A program made the position numbers and the translations under genes. A DNA stretch of 64,000 nt, taken from Pseudaminobacter sp040045035 (GTDB taxonomy: Bacteria; Pseudomonadota; Alphaproteobacteria; Rhizobiales; Rhizobiaceae). This document shows, one piece after another, positions 28,238-36,649 of the stretch (positions within the stretch are counted from its first letter, which is position 1; each line of letters opens with the position of its first letter). The stretch covers positions 820,981 to 884,980 of the forward strand of contig NZ_JBDZDS010000001.1 of assembly GCF_040045035.1 (NCBI RefSeq), written 5' to 3'. The notes beneath the pieces are model-generated. The model had not been told where the DNA came from, ran no database searches, and saw only the letters and a program-made list of their open reading frames with translations.

Positions 28238-28618
28238 CTAGCTCGCCTCGACCTCGCCGCCGCTTTCGGCCCAATCCTTGAAGGCACCGAGATTGAAGAC
28301 CTTATTGTATCCCATGTCCTTAAGGGCCTTGCCTGCCAGGGCCGAACGGCCACCGGACGCACAATAAAGGATGACGGGACGGTCCCTCCGGAATTCGGGG
28401 TTATGATACGGTGTGTTGGCGTCGGCGCGGAATTCCAGCATGCCACGAGAAACGTGCAGCGCATTCTTGATCTTGCCGCTGGCCTGAACTTCGGGCGCAT
28501 CGCGCACATCAACAACGAGAACACTTCCCTCCGCAATCATCCTGCGTGCTTCGTCGGCGGAGATCTTGGGAACGGCAGAATTTGCGGCAGAAAGAAGTTC
28601 TTTCACGCTTGTCGCCAT
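28238..28618 (-). CDS. Single-domain rhodanese-like protein
   Basis: 126 aa, one rhodanese domain. The catalytic loop is CASGGRSA, with the Cys that carries persulfide sulfur, and the upstream VVDVRDAPE is the usual CH2-like motif. It could transfer sulfane sulfur to cyanide or a protein acceptor. Start ATG 28618 has GGAGG upstream; a longer start adds nine residues. Divergent from the His-rich protein gene at 28942. Confidence 0.88.
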   Translation of the reverse strand: MATSVKELLSAANSAVPKISADEARRMIAEGSVLVVDVRDAPEVQASGKIKNALHVSRGMLEFRADANTPYHNPEFRRDRPVILYCASGGRSALAGKALKDMGYNKVFNLGAFKDWAESGGEVEAS

Positions 28619-28867
28619 TTCATCCTCCATCACGAGAACAGGCATTAATTAAAGCACATATCGTGAGGCGTTCATAACAGAATTGCTGTGAAATTCTTAT
28701 GTCGAGCACTGCGCCAAAAAGCTTAGACTAAGCTTGTTTTTTCTTAAGCGCGACGCGGCTGAGGAATTCTCGCTGGCGCGGCTGCAAATATGGCCTCTGC
28801 GCGGCAATCGCATCTCCTCAAACTCACATTTTGTGCCGAACGCAGACGAGGCCGATTGCGTTTGCGG

Positions 28868-28893
28868 GGAACCGCATTCGATGCACCCTCGTT
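28868..28893 (+). promoter_or_regulatory. EcfG-type general stress promoter (exact consensus, 17-base spacer)
   Basis: GGAAC at 28868-28872 and CGTT at 28890-28893 are separated by 17 bases, an exact match to the sigma-EcfG consensus GGAAC-N16/17-CGTT of alphaproteobacteria. The predicted start of transcription is ~40 bases before the ATG at 28942. Confidence 0.7.
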
Positions 28894-28941
28894 GAGGGAA
28901 TGCCTGAAGCATCGGCAGGTCAATCTTAAAGGAATACTGCA

Positions 28942-29295
28942 ATGGCACATCCATCCTCCCACGCTCAGCCTCACCGTCACGGACCCGGGTGTGGCCACAC
29001 CGCCATCCGCCACAACGGGCACGTCGACTATCTGTCCGATGGGCATCTTCAGCATCCGCACGGAAGGCGGAACGACGAACATGTCATCGAGGTCAGCGAG
29101 CGCAATCCCGATCGCTGCTCGCCCGAACACAGGGCCGTCGTCGCGGCCGGTCATGTGCATGGACCCGGCTGCGGTCACGATGCGGTCCCGCATGGCGATC
29201 ACATAGACTACATCGTCGACGGACGCCTTCAGCACCCGCATGGCGATCATGTCGACGATCACGGCCCGGTGGAGATCGTGTCCGCTCGCCACTGA
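28942..29295 (+). CDS. His-rich metal-binding protein with duplicated HGPGCGH motif
   Basis: 117 aa with roughly a fifth histidine. Two homologous units are present: HGPGCGH at residues 13-19 followed by HVDYLSDGHLQHPHG, and HGPGCGH near 73-79 followed by HIDYIVDGRLQHPHG. Similar proteins occur near zinc or metal-homeostasis genes in rhizobia and are sometimes misnamed zinc transporter permease, but there is no membrane segment and no signal peptide. Binding of Zn or Ni, as a buffer or chaperone, is inferred from His/Cys density. AAAGGA precedes the ATG, and an EcfG promoter is upstream. Confidence 0.8.
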   Translation: MAHPSSHAQPHRHGPGCGHTAIRHNGHVDYLSDGHLQHPHGRRNDEHVIEVSERNPDRCSPEHRAVVAAGHVHGPGCGHDAVPHGDHIDYIVDGRLQHPHGDHVDDHGPVEIVSARH

Positions 29296-29395
29296 ACGAG
29301 AGCAACCTGCGATTTTCCATTGTGCCGGATTTTGAGACTGGCTTCTCGCGAGCGCAGATCCGAACGCGGGCGCGCGCTCCGCAATCCGGCATTAT

Positions 29396-29420
29396 GGAAC
29401 TTGTTTGTTCCGGATGCGTT
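29396..29420 (+). promoter_or_regulatory. EcfG-type general stress promoter (exact consensus, 16-base spacer)
   Basis: GGAAC at 29396-29400 and CGTT at 29417-29420 with a 16-base spacer match the sigma-EcfG consensus exactly. It lies ~112 bases before the ATG at 29532, the start of the Gly/His-repeat secreted protein, leaving a long 5' leader. Confidence 0.65.
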
Positions 29421-29531
29421 CATGTTGGTGCCCGCTAGGGGCCCAGTCTCCACGATCATCGCAGAGAGGCTATTTCTTCCCACGATCTTCGCAGGCCTTG
29501 AGCTCCACGGACAAATTCCTTGGAGGAGACA

Positions 29532-30236
29532 ATGAGACGCTATCTCACCACGCTCGCATGTTCGGGGTTGCTGAGCATTGGAACGCTCTGCATACCGACG
29601 TTTGCAGGGATCGATCCCAACTCCGTTGTCGACAACGTTCCGGCGGCCAATGCGGCCGGCATCCGCGCGGCGCAGCCTGTAGCCGACGGCCAGACCTGGA
29701 ATCCATCATGCACCACGGACGGCTGCCAAGGTAAGTTCGAGTCGGCCGTCTTAATGCGCGCCCGCTCGGACAGCGCGACCGGTGGCCTAAAGTTGGTCCG
29801 CGGCGGCGGTTTCGGCGGTCATGGCTTTGGCGGTTTCGGCGGTCATGGCTTTGGCGGTTTCGGCGGTCATGGCTTTGGCGGTTTCGGCGGTCATGGCTTT
29901 GGCGGTTTCGGCGGTCATGGGTTCGGCGGCTTCGGTGGTCATGGGTTCGGCGGCTTCCATGGTTTTGGCGGCGGCTTCCATGGTTTCCGTGGCTTCCATG
30001 GCGGCCGCTTCTTCCACGGCGGCCGCTTCTTCCATGACGGTGGCGGCGGCTGGGGCTGGGGCTGGTTCGGTCTGGGCCTGCCGTGGCTATATCCCTACTA
30101 CTATGACGGCGGCTACTACGGTATTTACCACCCGGTATACTACGGCGTCAGGTGGCACCACCGGCATGCAAGCTGGTGCTATCGCCACTATGCCTCATAC
30201 GGGGCGCGTCACTGGTGCGCAGTGCACCATCACTGA
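29532..30236 (+). CDS. Secreted Gly/His/Phe-rich repeat protein
   Basis: 234 aa. A signal peptide (MRRYLTTLACSGLLSIGTLC, cleavage near TFAG) is followed by an Asn/Ala-rich linker with one Cys pair (CTTDGC), then tandem FGGHGFGG octads, further GF/H/R-rich sequence, and a Tyr/His-rich tail with two Cys near the end. The repeat is expected to be disordered or beta-rich and to bind metals or water by histidine; the function is unknown. ATG 29532 has GGAGGAG. An exact EcfG promoter upstream suggests stress-induced expression. A related C-terminal fragment lies at 63.7 kb. Confidence 0.8.
   Translation: MRRYLTTLACSGLLSIGTLCIPTFAGIDPNSVVDNVPAANAAGIRAAQPVADGQTWNPSCTTDGCQGKFESAVLMRARSDSATGGLKLVRGGGFGGHGFGGFGGHGFGGFGGHGFGGFGGHGFGGFGGHGFGGFGGHGFGGFHGFGGGFHGFRGFHGGRFFHGGRFFHDGGGGWGWGWFGLGLPWLYPYYYDGGYYGIYHPVYYGVRWHHRHASWCYRHYASYGARHWCAVHHH
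29811..29954 (+). repeat. Six tandem 24-bp units encoding FGGHGFGG
   Basis: Six consecutive in-frame 24-base units. The first four (29811-29906) are identical in sequence; units five and six differ at a few third positions and a Phe codon. Identity at synonymous sites implies recent amplification or homogenisation, so copy number may vary between strains without frameshift. Confidence 0.9.
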
Positions 30237-30258
30237 CCGGGGTAGCCTGAAGCTGTGA

Positions 30259-30640
30259 TCAGAAGCGCGCGGTAGCAATGACGCGGACGGTGCCTCGGTC
30301 GAGATAGTTGCGTATCTCGTCCTGCAGCTTGCCGCGGGCCTTGCCGGGATAGTAGTAGCCACCGGCCGCGTAAACTCAGACCCTTTCGTCCGCCTTTCCG
30401 CCGCGATAGGCGCGGTTCAATCGGCCGGATCTCTTCAGGCCGTGGCTTGACCTGCTGCAGCCTGAATTCCCCCTTCGGCGGCTTCCTCGGACGCAATCCC
30501 TCGAAGGTCCACTCGGTAACCGTGAAAAAGGACGAGCGCAGGTGCTTCAGGAAGTGGTCGAGGTTGCCCAGGTGTCGACGGATTGTCGCCGGCTTCAGTC
30601 CCAGCCGGATTTTCTTGCCCTTGGTGCGCAGGACGGCACC
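30259..30640 (-). pseudogene. Frameshifted gene remnant of unknown family
   Basis: The minus strand carries two coherent peptides in different frames. The upstream part (about 30640-30390) contains KPATIRRHLGNLDHFLKHLR and PRPEEIRPIEPRLSRRKGG. The downstream part, 38 codons ending at a stop in 30259-30261, reads GGYYYPGKARGKLQDEIRNY then LDRGTVRVIATARF, and a TGA directly precedes it at 30376-30378. The simplest reading is one gene with a frameshift. I do not recognise the family. The rest of 30237-30783 shows nothing else I can support. Confidence 0.4.
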
Positions 30641-30783
30641 GCTTGGGGAGAGGCCTGCCGGAAGGCCAGGATCAGCGGCATCTACAACTGGCGCAGAAGC
30701 ATGCGGGCTTGATGCCGTCGAACATTCAGGGCCTTCGCTGAAGGGCAACGCGTGACGATCCTCCTGCGGACCACGAAGCCATA

Positions 30784-31686
30784 TCACCCGCGAAAAAGCT
30801 GGCGCCAACGATGCGGCGTCATGCCGGTGGACTGCTTCAGCGCGGTGGTGAGGTGACTCTGGCTGGAAAAGCCGCAGTTTTGGGCAATCTCGCAAATAGA
30901 AGCGTCGGTGCTGGACAGCAATTCCTTTGCCTTGTCCAAGCGCTCTTGCATGAGCCAACGATGCGGAGTTTCGCCCAGTTCCTGATAAAAGCTGCGGGCG
31001 AAGTGTCTTCGGCTGAGGCCCGCAGCGTCAGCCAGGTGGTCCAGGCCGATCTCGTTCCCGAGGTTGTTGTCGACGAATTCCTTGACGCGCTTCAGCCGCC
31101 ATTGCGGTAGCGCTATCGCCGTGTTCGGTTGAAGATCCGTCCCGGCCCTGATCAGCAATTGCGAAAGGATCGACGTCAGTAATCCATCCGCCAGATAGTC
31201 GTGGGCAACCTCGTGTCCGGCGGTGGTCTCCCAAAGTCTATTCATCAGCACTTCGATGAAGGGGTCGGCCCACGTATGTTCGCAGAGCTTCCAGAATGCC
31301 GCGCCGATCTGTCGCGGACATGCGGCGCCAAGGACGTTACGAATCGTATCGTTGGGAACGGCGAGAACCAGGATCTTGCGGCTGCCGTCCACATCCCACC
31401 TGCTCTCGGTTTCGGCCGGGACGACGAGCATTCGGCCCGCCTCCGCCTTCTGGCGATGACGATACTCGCCGATCTTCCAGCTCCAATTGCAATCATTTTG
31501 CACCTCGAGGGGAAGGGCGAGAATCGTCTCGGTAAATGACGGATCGCTAAAATCGTGCGGTCCTTGATCGACCAGTATCATGCGGAACGCTAGCCGCCCT
31601 CCGGGACGACGATGCTCCTGAGGGAACTTCCCGTAACCCGACCCCTGATAAAAGTCCGAATAGTCGCTCCACGCGATATTCGACAT
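30784..31686 (-). CDS. AraC-family transcriptional regulator
   Basis: 300-aa AraC regulator. The N-terminal ~180 residues form an effector/dimer domain; the C-terminal ~100 residues contain two helix-turn-helix units (IGLDHLADAAGLSRRHFARS and ICEIAQNCGFSSQSHLTTAL) and the closing TGMTPHRWRQ. It is divergent from the acetaldehyde dehydrogenase gene across 291 bases, so it is the likely activator of the catabolic cluster downstream. The start is uncertain: ATG 31686 and ATG 31716 both lack a clear ribosome site. Confidence 0.88.
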   Translation of the reverse strand: MSNIAWSDYSDFYQGSGYGKFPQEHRRPGGRLAFRMILVDQGPHDFSDPSFTETILALPLEVQNDCNWSWKIGEYRHRQKAEAGRMLVVPAETESRWDVDGSRKILVLAVPNDTIRNVLGAACPRQIGAAFWKLCEHTWADPFIEVLMNRLWETTAGHEVAHDYLADGLLTSILSQLLIRAGTDLQPNTAIALPQWRLKRVKEFVDNNLGNEIGLDHLADAAGLSRRHFARSFYQELGETPHRWLMQERLDKAKELLSSTDASICEIAQNCGFSSQSHLTTALKQSTGMTPHRWRQLFRG

Positions 31687-31977
31687 TGGAGGCCCTGACC
31701 GAGAATTCCTTTGCATCTGGCTGCCACCGAGAATGAGCCGACAATGGTTTGCACAAGTTCAATTGCCGGCGCGTTGATAGGCGGAACGCCATGGCTAGGC
31801 AATAGCCCCCCGCGTCGCCCAGCTCCGCTTCAATTGGCGATTTGCTGTCAAAAATGGCTCGATGGAGCAAGCATGGCCAGACCCATGGGGCTAGGGTGGG
31901 GAAGATTGTCAAACATCGAGCATCAGCCCTGACGCAGGGGGACGGGTCCAATGTCGGTGCGCCAGGAAAAAGGCGGA

Positions 31978-32910
31978 ATGCCAAAAATAAAGTCAGCGGT
32001 AATTGGCTCAGGCAACATCGGGACCGACCTGATGATGAAGATCATGCGCAACTCCGCGACTTTGGAGGTTGCGGCGCTCATAGGCGTCGACCCCGGCTCC
32101 GACGGCTTGGCGCGCGCGGCCCGCCTTGGTGTCGCAACGAGCCACGACGGCATAGATGGCCTGCTGCGCATGCCCGAATTTCAAGACATTCGTATCGTAT
32201 TCGACGCGACTTCTGCCGCCGCACATTCGAAGCATGATGCGATATTGCGCCGGCATGGCAAACAGGTCATCGACCTCACCCCGGCTGCCATAGGTCCATA
32301 CGTCGTGCCGCCGGTAAACCTGGACAGCCATCTCGATACGCAAAACATCAATATGGTCACCTGCGGCGGGCAGGCAACGATCCCAGTCGTGGCGGCGGTA
32401 AGCCGCGTCGCGAAGGTGCATTATGCCGAGATCGTGGCTTCGATCGCTTCGAAGTCGGCAGGTCCTGGAACGCGGGCAAACATCGACGAGTTCACCCATA
32501 CGACCTCGCGGGCATTGGAAAGCGTCGGAGGAGCTGTTCGAGGAAAGGCCGTCATCGTTCTCAATCCGGCCGAGCCGCCGCTGATAATGCGGGACACGGT
32601 GTTCTGCCTTTGCGACACCGCCGACGAAGGGGTGATAAAGGAGTCCGTCGAGAGCATGGTCCGGTCGGTCCAGGAATATGTTCCTGGCTACCGGTTAAAG
32701 CAGGAAGTCCAGATCCAGCGTATCGGCGCGGATGCCCCGCTGCGCATGCCGCAGAGCGACGCGCCGTTCACGGGCCTGAAAGTCTCCGTTTTTCTCGAGG
32801 TGGAAGGTGCCGCGCACTATCTCCCGGCCTACGCCGGCAATCTCGATATCATGACGTCGGCAGCGCTGCGGACTGCCGAGCGCCTCGCCGAACTCCGCAA
32901 CTGGAATTGA
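31978..32910 (+). CDS. Acetaldehyde dehydrogenase (acylating), DmpF/BphJ family
   Basis: 310 aa. NAD-binding motif GSGNIGTD at residues 10-17 and catalytic Cys129 in MVTCGGQATIP match CoA-acylating acetaldehyde dehydrogenases, which convert acetaldehyde (or propanal) to the acyl-CoA. They work as a complex with the class II aldolase encoded next, channelling the aldehyde. ATG 31978 with AAGGCGGA is chosen; an upstream ATG at 31951 adds nine residues. Three bases separate it from the aldolase gene. Confidence 0.93.
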   Translation: MPKIKSAVIGSGNIGTDLMMKIMRNSATLEVAALIGVDPGSDGLARAARLGVATSHDGIDGLLRMPEFQDIRIVFDATSAAAHSKHDAILRRHGKQVIDLTPAAIGPYVVPPVNLDSHLDTQNINMVTCGGQATIPVVAAVSRVAKVHYAEIVASIASKSAGPGTRANIDEFTHTTSRALESVGGAVRGKAVIVLNPAEPPLIMRDTVFCLCDTADEGVIKESVESMVRSVQEYVPGYRLKQEVQIQRIGADAPLRMPQSDAPFTGLKVSVFLEVEGAAHYLPAYAGNLDIMTSAALRTAERLAELRNWN

Positions 32911-32913
32911 TCG

Positions 32914-33927
32914 ATGCCGAGACTGTTCATCCTCGATGTGACGCTGCGTGACGGCATGCATGCAATCCGCCATCAGTACGATCTGGGTCATGTCCGCGAA
33001 ATTGCCAGCGCGCTTGACGAGGCGGGTGTCGATGGGATCGAAGTCGGTCATGGCGACGGGCTGGACGGCTCCAGCATTGCCTATGGGTTCAGCCGCCATA
33101 CCGACATCGCCTATATCAGGGAGGCCGCGAAAGTCTGCAAGCGCGCAAAGCTGACCACCGTGCTGCTTCCTGGTATCGGCACGATCGACGACCTGAAACG
33201 GGCGCGCGACGCTGGCATACAGTCGATCCGCATTGCCACGCACAGCACCGAGGCGGATGTCTCCGAGCAGCATATCGCGGCAGCCAAGGAGATGGGGCTC
33301 GATGTCTCGGGGTTCCTGATGATGTCTTCGGCCAATTCGCCCGACGGGTTGGCCGGACAGGCGCGGTTGATGGAAAGTTATGGAGCGGACTGCATCTATG
33401 TCGCGGACTCGGCGGGCGGCTTGACCATGCGCTCCATTGCCGAGCGCTTCCGGGCCTTCGACGCTGTGCTCGATGCCGGTACGCAGCGTGCCATCCATGC
33501 CCACGAAAATCTTTCCCTGTCGGTGGCGAACTCGGTCACCGCGGTGGAAAACGGCGCAACCAGGGTCGATGCTTCGCTCGCTGGCATGGGCGCTGGTGCC
33601 GGCAACTGTCCGATCGAGGCTTTCGTGGCCGTGGCCAATCTCTATGGATGGGAACACGGTTGCGATTTGTTCAAGCTTCAGGATGCGGCCGACGACCTCG
33701 TGCGTCCGATCCAGGATCGCCCGGTTCGCGTGGATCGCGAGACGCTCACACTCGGCTACGGCAGCGTCTATTCCAGCTTTCTGCGCCACGCGGAGAAAGC
33801 TGCTGAGCAATTTGATCTCGACCCACGTGCGATCCTGATCGAGATCGGCCGGCGGCGTTTGATCGGCGGGCAGGAAGACATGATCGTGGATGTGGCGCTC
33901 GATCTGGTCGAGCGGGCCAATGCCTAG
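32914..33927 (+). CDS. 4-hydroxy-2-oxovalerate aldolase, DmpG/BphI family
   Basis: 337-aa HMGL-like TIM-barrel aldolase with C-terminal communication domain. DVTLRDGMH near residues 8-16 gives the catalytic Arg12/Asp13 and base His; HAHENLS carries metal ligands His195 and His197. It cleaves 4-hydroxy-2-oxo acids to pyruvate plus aldehyde and hands the aldehyde to the dehydrogenase encoded three bases upstream. Length and motifs are typical. The context lacks ring-cleavage genes, so its substrate need not come from an aromatic. Confidence 0.93.
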   Translation: MPRLFILDVTLRDGMHAIRHQYDLGHVREIASALDEAGVDGIEVGHGDGLDGSSIAYGFSRHTDIAYIREAAKVCKRAKLTTVLLPGIGTIDDLKRARDAGIQSIRIATHSTEADVSEQHIAAAKEMGLDVSGFLMMSSANSPDGLAGQARLMESYGADCIYVADSAGGLTMRSIAERFRAFDAVLDAGTQRAIHAHENLSLSVANSVTAVENGATRVDASLAGMGAGAGNCPIEAFVAVANLYGWEHGCDLFKLQDAADDLVRPIQDRPVRVDRETLTLGYGSVYSSFLRHAEKAAEQFDLDPRAILIEIGRRRLIGGQEDMIVDVALDLVERANA

Positions 33928-34259
33928 GGCTGACACCGGGAAGGGGTTAAGGGCCGCTAGGCTTTTGCGCGGTGGCCTGCCTGTGAAATTTCTGGCCTTT
34001 TGAAAGAAAAAATCCGCGGACAGAAAGTTTATGGTGCCTTTTGCAAATCGGCGGTAAACGGACAGACGTCTACTGTGCGTGCCGGTGTGTGAGGGGGAAA
34101 ACATAAAACCATGATGACGCGGCATGCAGAGAGGGCAAACTGCCTGATCGGGGGCGGTTCGCCGTTGAACCGGCCTGGAACCGGGAGAAGGGCCTCTGCC
34201 GGTGCGATTTGCCGTCCATTCGCCGGACGAGCTCGATTTGGCGGAGCCGGCAAAGCACT
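33928..34259. other. Intergenic region before the amino-acid ABC importer
   Basis: 332 bases between the aldolase stop and the first importer gene, with no credible gene. No operator or terminator was recognised. A promoter for the importer genes could be here, since the gap is the largest within the cluster. Confidence 0.5.
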
Positions 34260-35048
34260 GTGACGAACGTATCTCCGATACTTTCCTGTGAGAATCTGAC
34301 AATTGACTTCGGCTCTTTTCGGGCCGTTGACGCCTGTTCATTTTCCGTTGCGAAGGGTTCCATAACCGGTCTTGTCGGACCCAATGGTGCCGGCAAGACC
34401 ACGGTTTTCAACATGATCGCCGGGGCCCTGCGTCCGAGCAGCGGCCGGATCGTGTATCGCGGCGAGGATATTACTGCGCTCGCTCCCGATCGGCGGTTTC
34501 ACAAGGGGGCCGTGCGCACCTTTCAGATACCCCACGAATTCCATCATCTCTCCGTCATCGAAAATCTGATGGTGGTGGCTCCGGCACAGTCGGGGGAGTC
34601 GCTCCTAAACAACTGGATAAGCCCTGCGAAGGTGAGGAAAGCCGAAGCGGAGACCTCGCGGAGGGCATGGGAGGCGTTGGAGTTTTTGGAACTGACCCAT
34701 GTTGCACACCAGCGCGCGGGCCAGATATCGGGCGGCCAGAAGAAGCTTCTCGAACTGGGGCGGACCATCATGACTGATGCGGAACTGGTCCTGCTCGACG
34801 AGCCGGCCGCCGGCGTCAACCGCACCCTGCTTAGGAAGCTGGAAGAGAAGATCGAGTATCTCAACCGGGAGCGCGGCTACACCTTCATCCTTATCGAGCA
34901 TGACATGGAGATGATCGAGCGGTTGTGTGAGCCGGTCATCTGCATGGCCGAGGGCAAGGTGCTTATCGAGGGGAGTTTCCAGACGGTGCGCTCCGACCCG
35001 CGCGTCCTCGAGGCCTATCTGGGAGAGAGGCAGGGAGCCGCCGCATGA
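34260..35048 (+). CDS. Branched-chain-type amino acid ABC transporter ATPase (LivG-like)
   Basis: 262-aa ATPase. Walker A GPNGAGKTT near residue 41, signature SGGQKKLLELGRTIM, Walker B LVLLDEPAAGVN and H-loop LIEHDMEMI, with the longer inter-domain stretch typical of LivG. GTG 34260 is the best start I see, though GGCGGAG is 13 bases upstream; a TTG at 34209 is less likely. It overlaps the next ATPase gene by four bases. Together with four further genes it forms a complete HAAT-family importer. Confidence 0.9.
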   Translation: MTNVSPILSCENLTIDFGSFRAVDACSFSVAKGSITGLVGPNGAGKTTVFNMIAGALRPSSGRIVYRGEDITALAPDRRFHKGAVRTFQIPHEFHHLSVIENLMVVAPAQSGESLLNNWISPAKVRKAEAETSRRAWEALEFLELTHVAHQRAGQISGGQKKLLELGRTIMTDAELVLLDEPAAGVNRTLLRKLEEKIEYLNRERGYTFILIEHDMEMIERLCEPVICMAEGKVLIEGSFQTVRSDPRVLEAYLGERQGAAA

Positions 35049-35752
35049 CAGCCCTGCTGACCATGAAGAATCTGCGCGCCGGGTATGGGGACGCGGACAT
35101 CCTTTTCGACCTTTCCATCGAGGTTGCCAAGGGCGAGATCGTAGCCATCGTCGGACCGAACGGGGCGGGTAAGTCCACGGCCATGAAGTCGATCTTCGGC
35201 CTGCTCGATATCCGCGCGGGATCGATTGCTATCGGCGAAACCGACATAACCGGCTGGGTTCCGAATCGCATCGTTAAGGCCGGCATCTGCTACGTTCCGC
35301 AAGTGAAGAATATCTTCAGCGAAATGACCGTTCATGAGAATTTCGAGATGGGGGCCTTTCTTCGCAAAGGCGACTACAGCGCTGCGCTTGATCGTGTTTA
35401 CGACCTTTTCCCCGATCTCAGGACGAAGCGGAAAACGACAGCCGGCAGCCTGTCGGGCGGACAGCGCCAGATGGTCGCTATGGGGCGCGCATTGATGCTG
35501 GACCCGCAGGTTCTACTGCTGGACGAGCCGACCGCCGGCCTTTCGCCAAAATACATGGAGCAGATTTTCCAGATCAGCCGCGATGTCCGCGACAGCGGCG
35601 TGGCGATCCTTCTCGTTGAGCAGCACGCAAAGCAGGCTCTGGCTTTTGCCGATCGCGGCTATGTGCTCGCCGCCGGCCGCAACCGACATGAAGGTCCAGG
35701 TCCCGCTCTTCTGGCGGACCGTCATATCGCCGAAATGTTTCTGGGCGGGTAA
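35045..35752 (+). CDS. Branched-chain-type amino acid ABC transporter ATPase (LivF-like)
   Basis: 235-aa ATPase. Walker A GPNGAGKST near residue 38, signature LSGGQRQMVAMGRALM, Walker B VLLLDEPTAGLSP and H-loop LVEQHAKQAL. The ATG overlaps the LivG-like stop (ATGA). It forms the ATP-hydrolysing heterodimer with the LivG-like protein. Confidence 0.92.
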   Translation: MTALLTMKNLRAGYGDADILFDLSIEVAKGEIVAIVGPNGAGKSTAMKSIFGLLDIRAGSIAIGETDITGWVPNRIVKAGICYVPQVKNIFSEMTVHENFEMGAFLRKGDYSAALDRVYDLFPDLRTKRKTTAGSLSGGQRQMVAMGRALMLDPQVLLLDEPTAGLSPKYMEQIFQISRDVRDSGVAILLVEQHAKQALAFADRGYVLAAGRNRHEGPGPALLADRHIAEMFLGG

Positions 35753-35764
35753 GCGGCAATCGGA

Positions 35765-36637
35765 ATGGACATGCTCAGCTTCGTCAATTTTTTCCTGCTT
35801 CCAGGCATCGTGCAGGGCTCCATCTACGCGCTGGGCGCGATAGGCATAACCCTTGTCTTCGCCATCATGCGCTACGGCCACTTCGCCCATGGCGACCTCG
35901 CCACCTTCGGCGCCTTTATCGCGCTGGCCTTCACCACAATGCTCGGCGTGTCGCCTTACATCGCATTGCCGCTAGCAGTGCTGGCGACCGGTGTCTTTGC
36001 AATCGGCATAGACCGGCTGTTTTATGCGCATCTGCGCACCATGCCCAAGATCATCACGACGATCGCCTCCTTCGGTGTCGCGCTGATGCTGCGCTCGTTC
36101 GTCCAGGTCGTCTGGGGGGTGAACACAACGAGCTATGCGCGCGGCATCACCCGGCCGGAAAACTGGTTCGGGATCCGAGTGAAGAGCCATGAGTTGGTGA
36201 CCCTGCTGGTGGCAATTGCCCTGGTCGTTGCGCTGCACCTGTTCCTGACAAGGAACAAATGGGGGAAGGCAATGCGCGCCATGTCTGACAACCCGGACCT
36301 GGCGCTGTTGTCGGGCGTCGACAACAACAAGGTCATCGCGCTCACCTGGATCGTCGCCGGCGGTCTTTGCGCGGCTTCCGGCTTCTTCTTGGGTCTCAAC
36401 ACCGAACTCAAGTCGCTGATGGGCTGGAACATTCTGTTGCCGACCTTTGCCGCCGCCATTCTGGGCGGCGTCGGGAGGATCGAAGGCGCGATCGTCGGAG
36501 GGTTGATCGTAGGGATCGCGGAAGAACTCTCCGTCCTGGTCATTCCCGGCGAATACAAGGTCATGAGCGCGTTCGGGATACTCCTTCTCGTGCTGCTCTT
36601 CCGCCCGACCGGTCTGTTCCGCGGCAAGGTACTTTAG
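35765..36637 (+). CDS. Branched-chain-type amino acid ABC transporter permease (LivH-like)
   Basis: 290-aa inner-membrane permease with about eight hydrophobic segments. GIVQGSIYALGAIGITLVFA at the N-terminus and the GGVGRIEGAIVGGLIVGI loop near the C-terminus are characteristic of LivH. Twelve bases separate it from the ATPase gene. It pairs with the LivM-like protein. Confidence 0.93.
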   Translation: MDMLSFVNFFLLPGIVQGSIYALGAIGITLVFAIMRYGHFAHGDLATFGAFIALAFTTMLGVSPYIALPLAVLATGVFAIGIDRLFYAHLRTMPKIITTIASFGVALMLRSFVQVVWGVNTTSYARGITRPENWFGIRVKSHELVTLLVAIALVVALHLFLTRNKWGKAMRAMSDNPDLALLSGVDNNKVIALTWIVAGGLCAASGFFLGLNTELKSLMGWNILLPTFAAAILGGVGRIEGAIVGGLIVGIAEELSVLVIPGEYKVMSAFGILLLVLLFRPTGLFRGKVL

Positions 36638-36649
36638 GGAGGACGTCTC

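Noticed and set aside
29811..29954. CRISPR-like direct repeats
   Set aside because: The 24-base units are contiguous without spacers, in frame and inside a coding gene; they are protein-coding tandem repeats.
31978..33927. Aromatic meta-cleavage operon
   Set aside because: Only the aldolase, dehydrogenase and hydratase types are present. No extradiol dioxygenase, ring hydroxylase, semialdehyde dehydrogenase or tautomerase is in the window, and an amino-acid importer and aminotransferase are.
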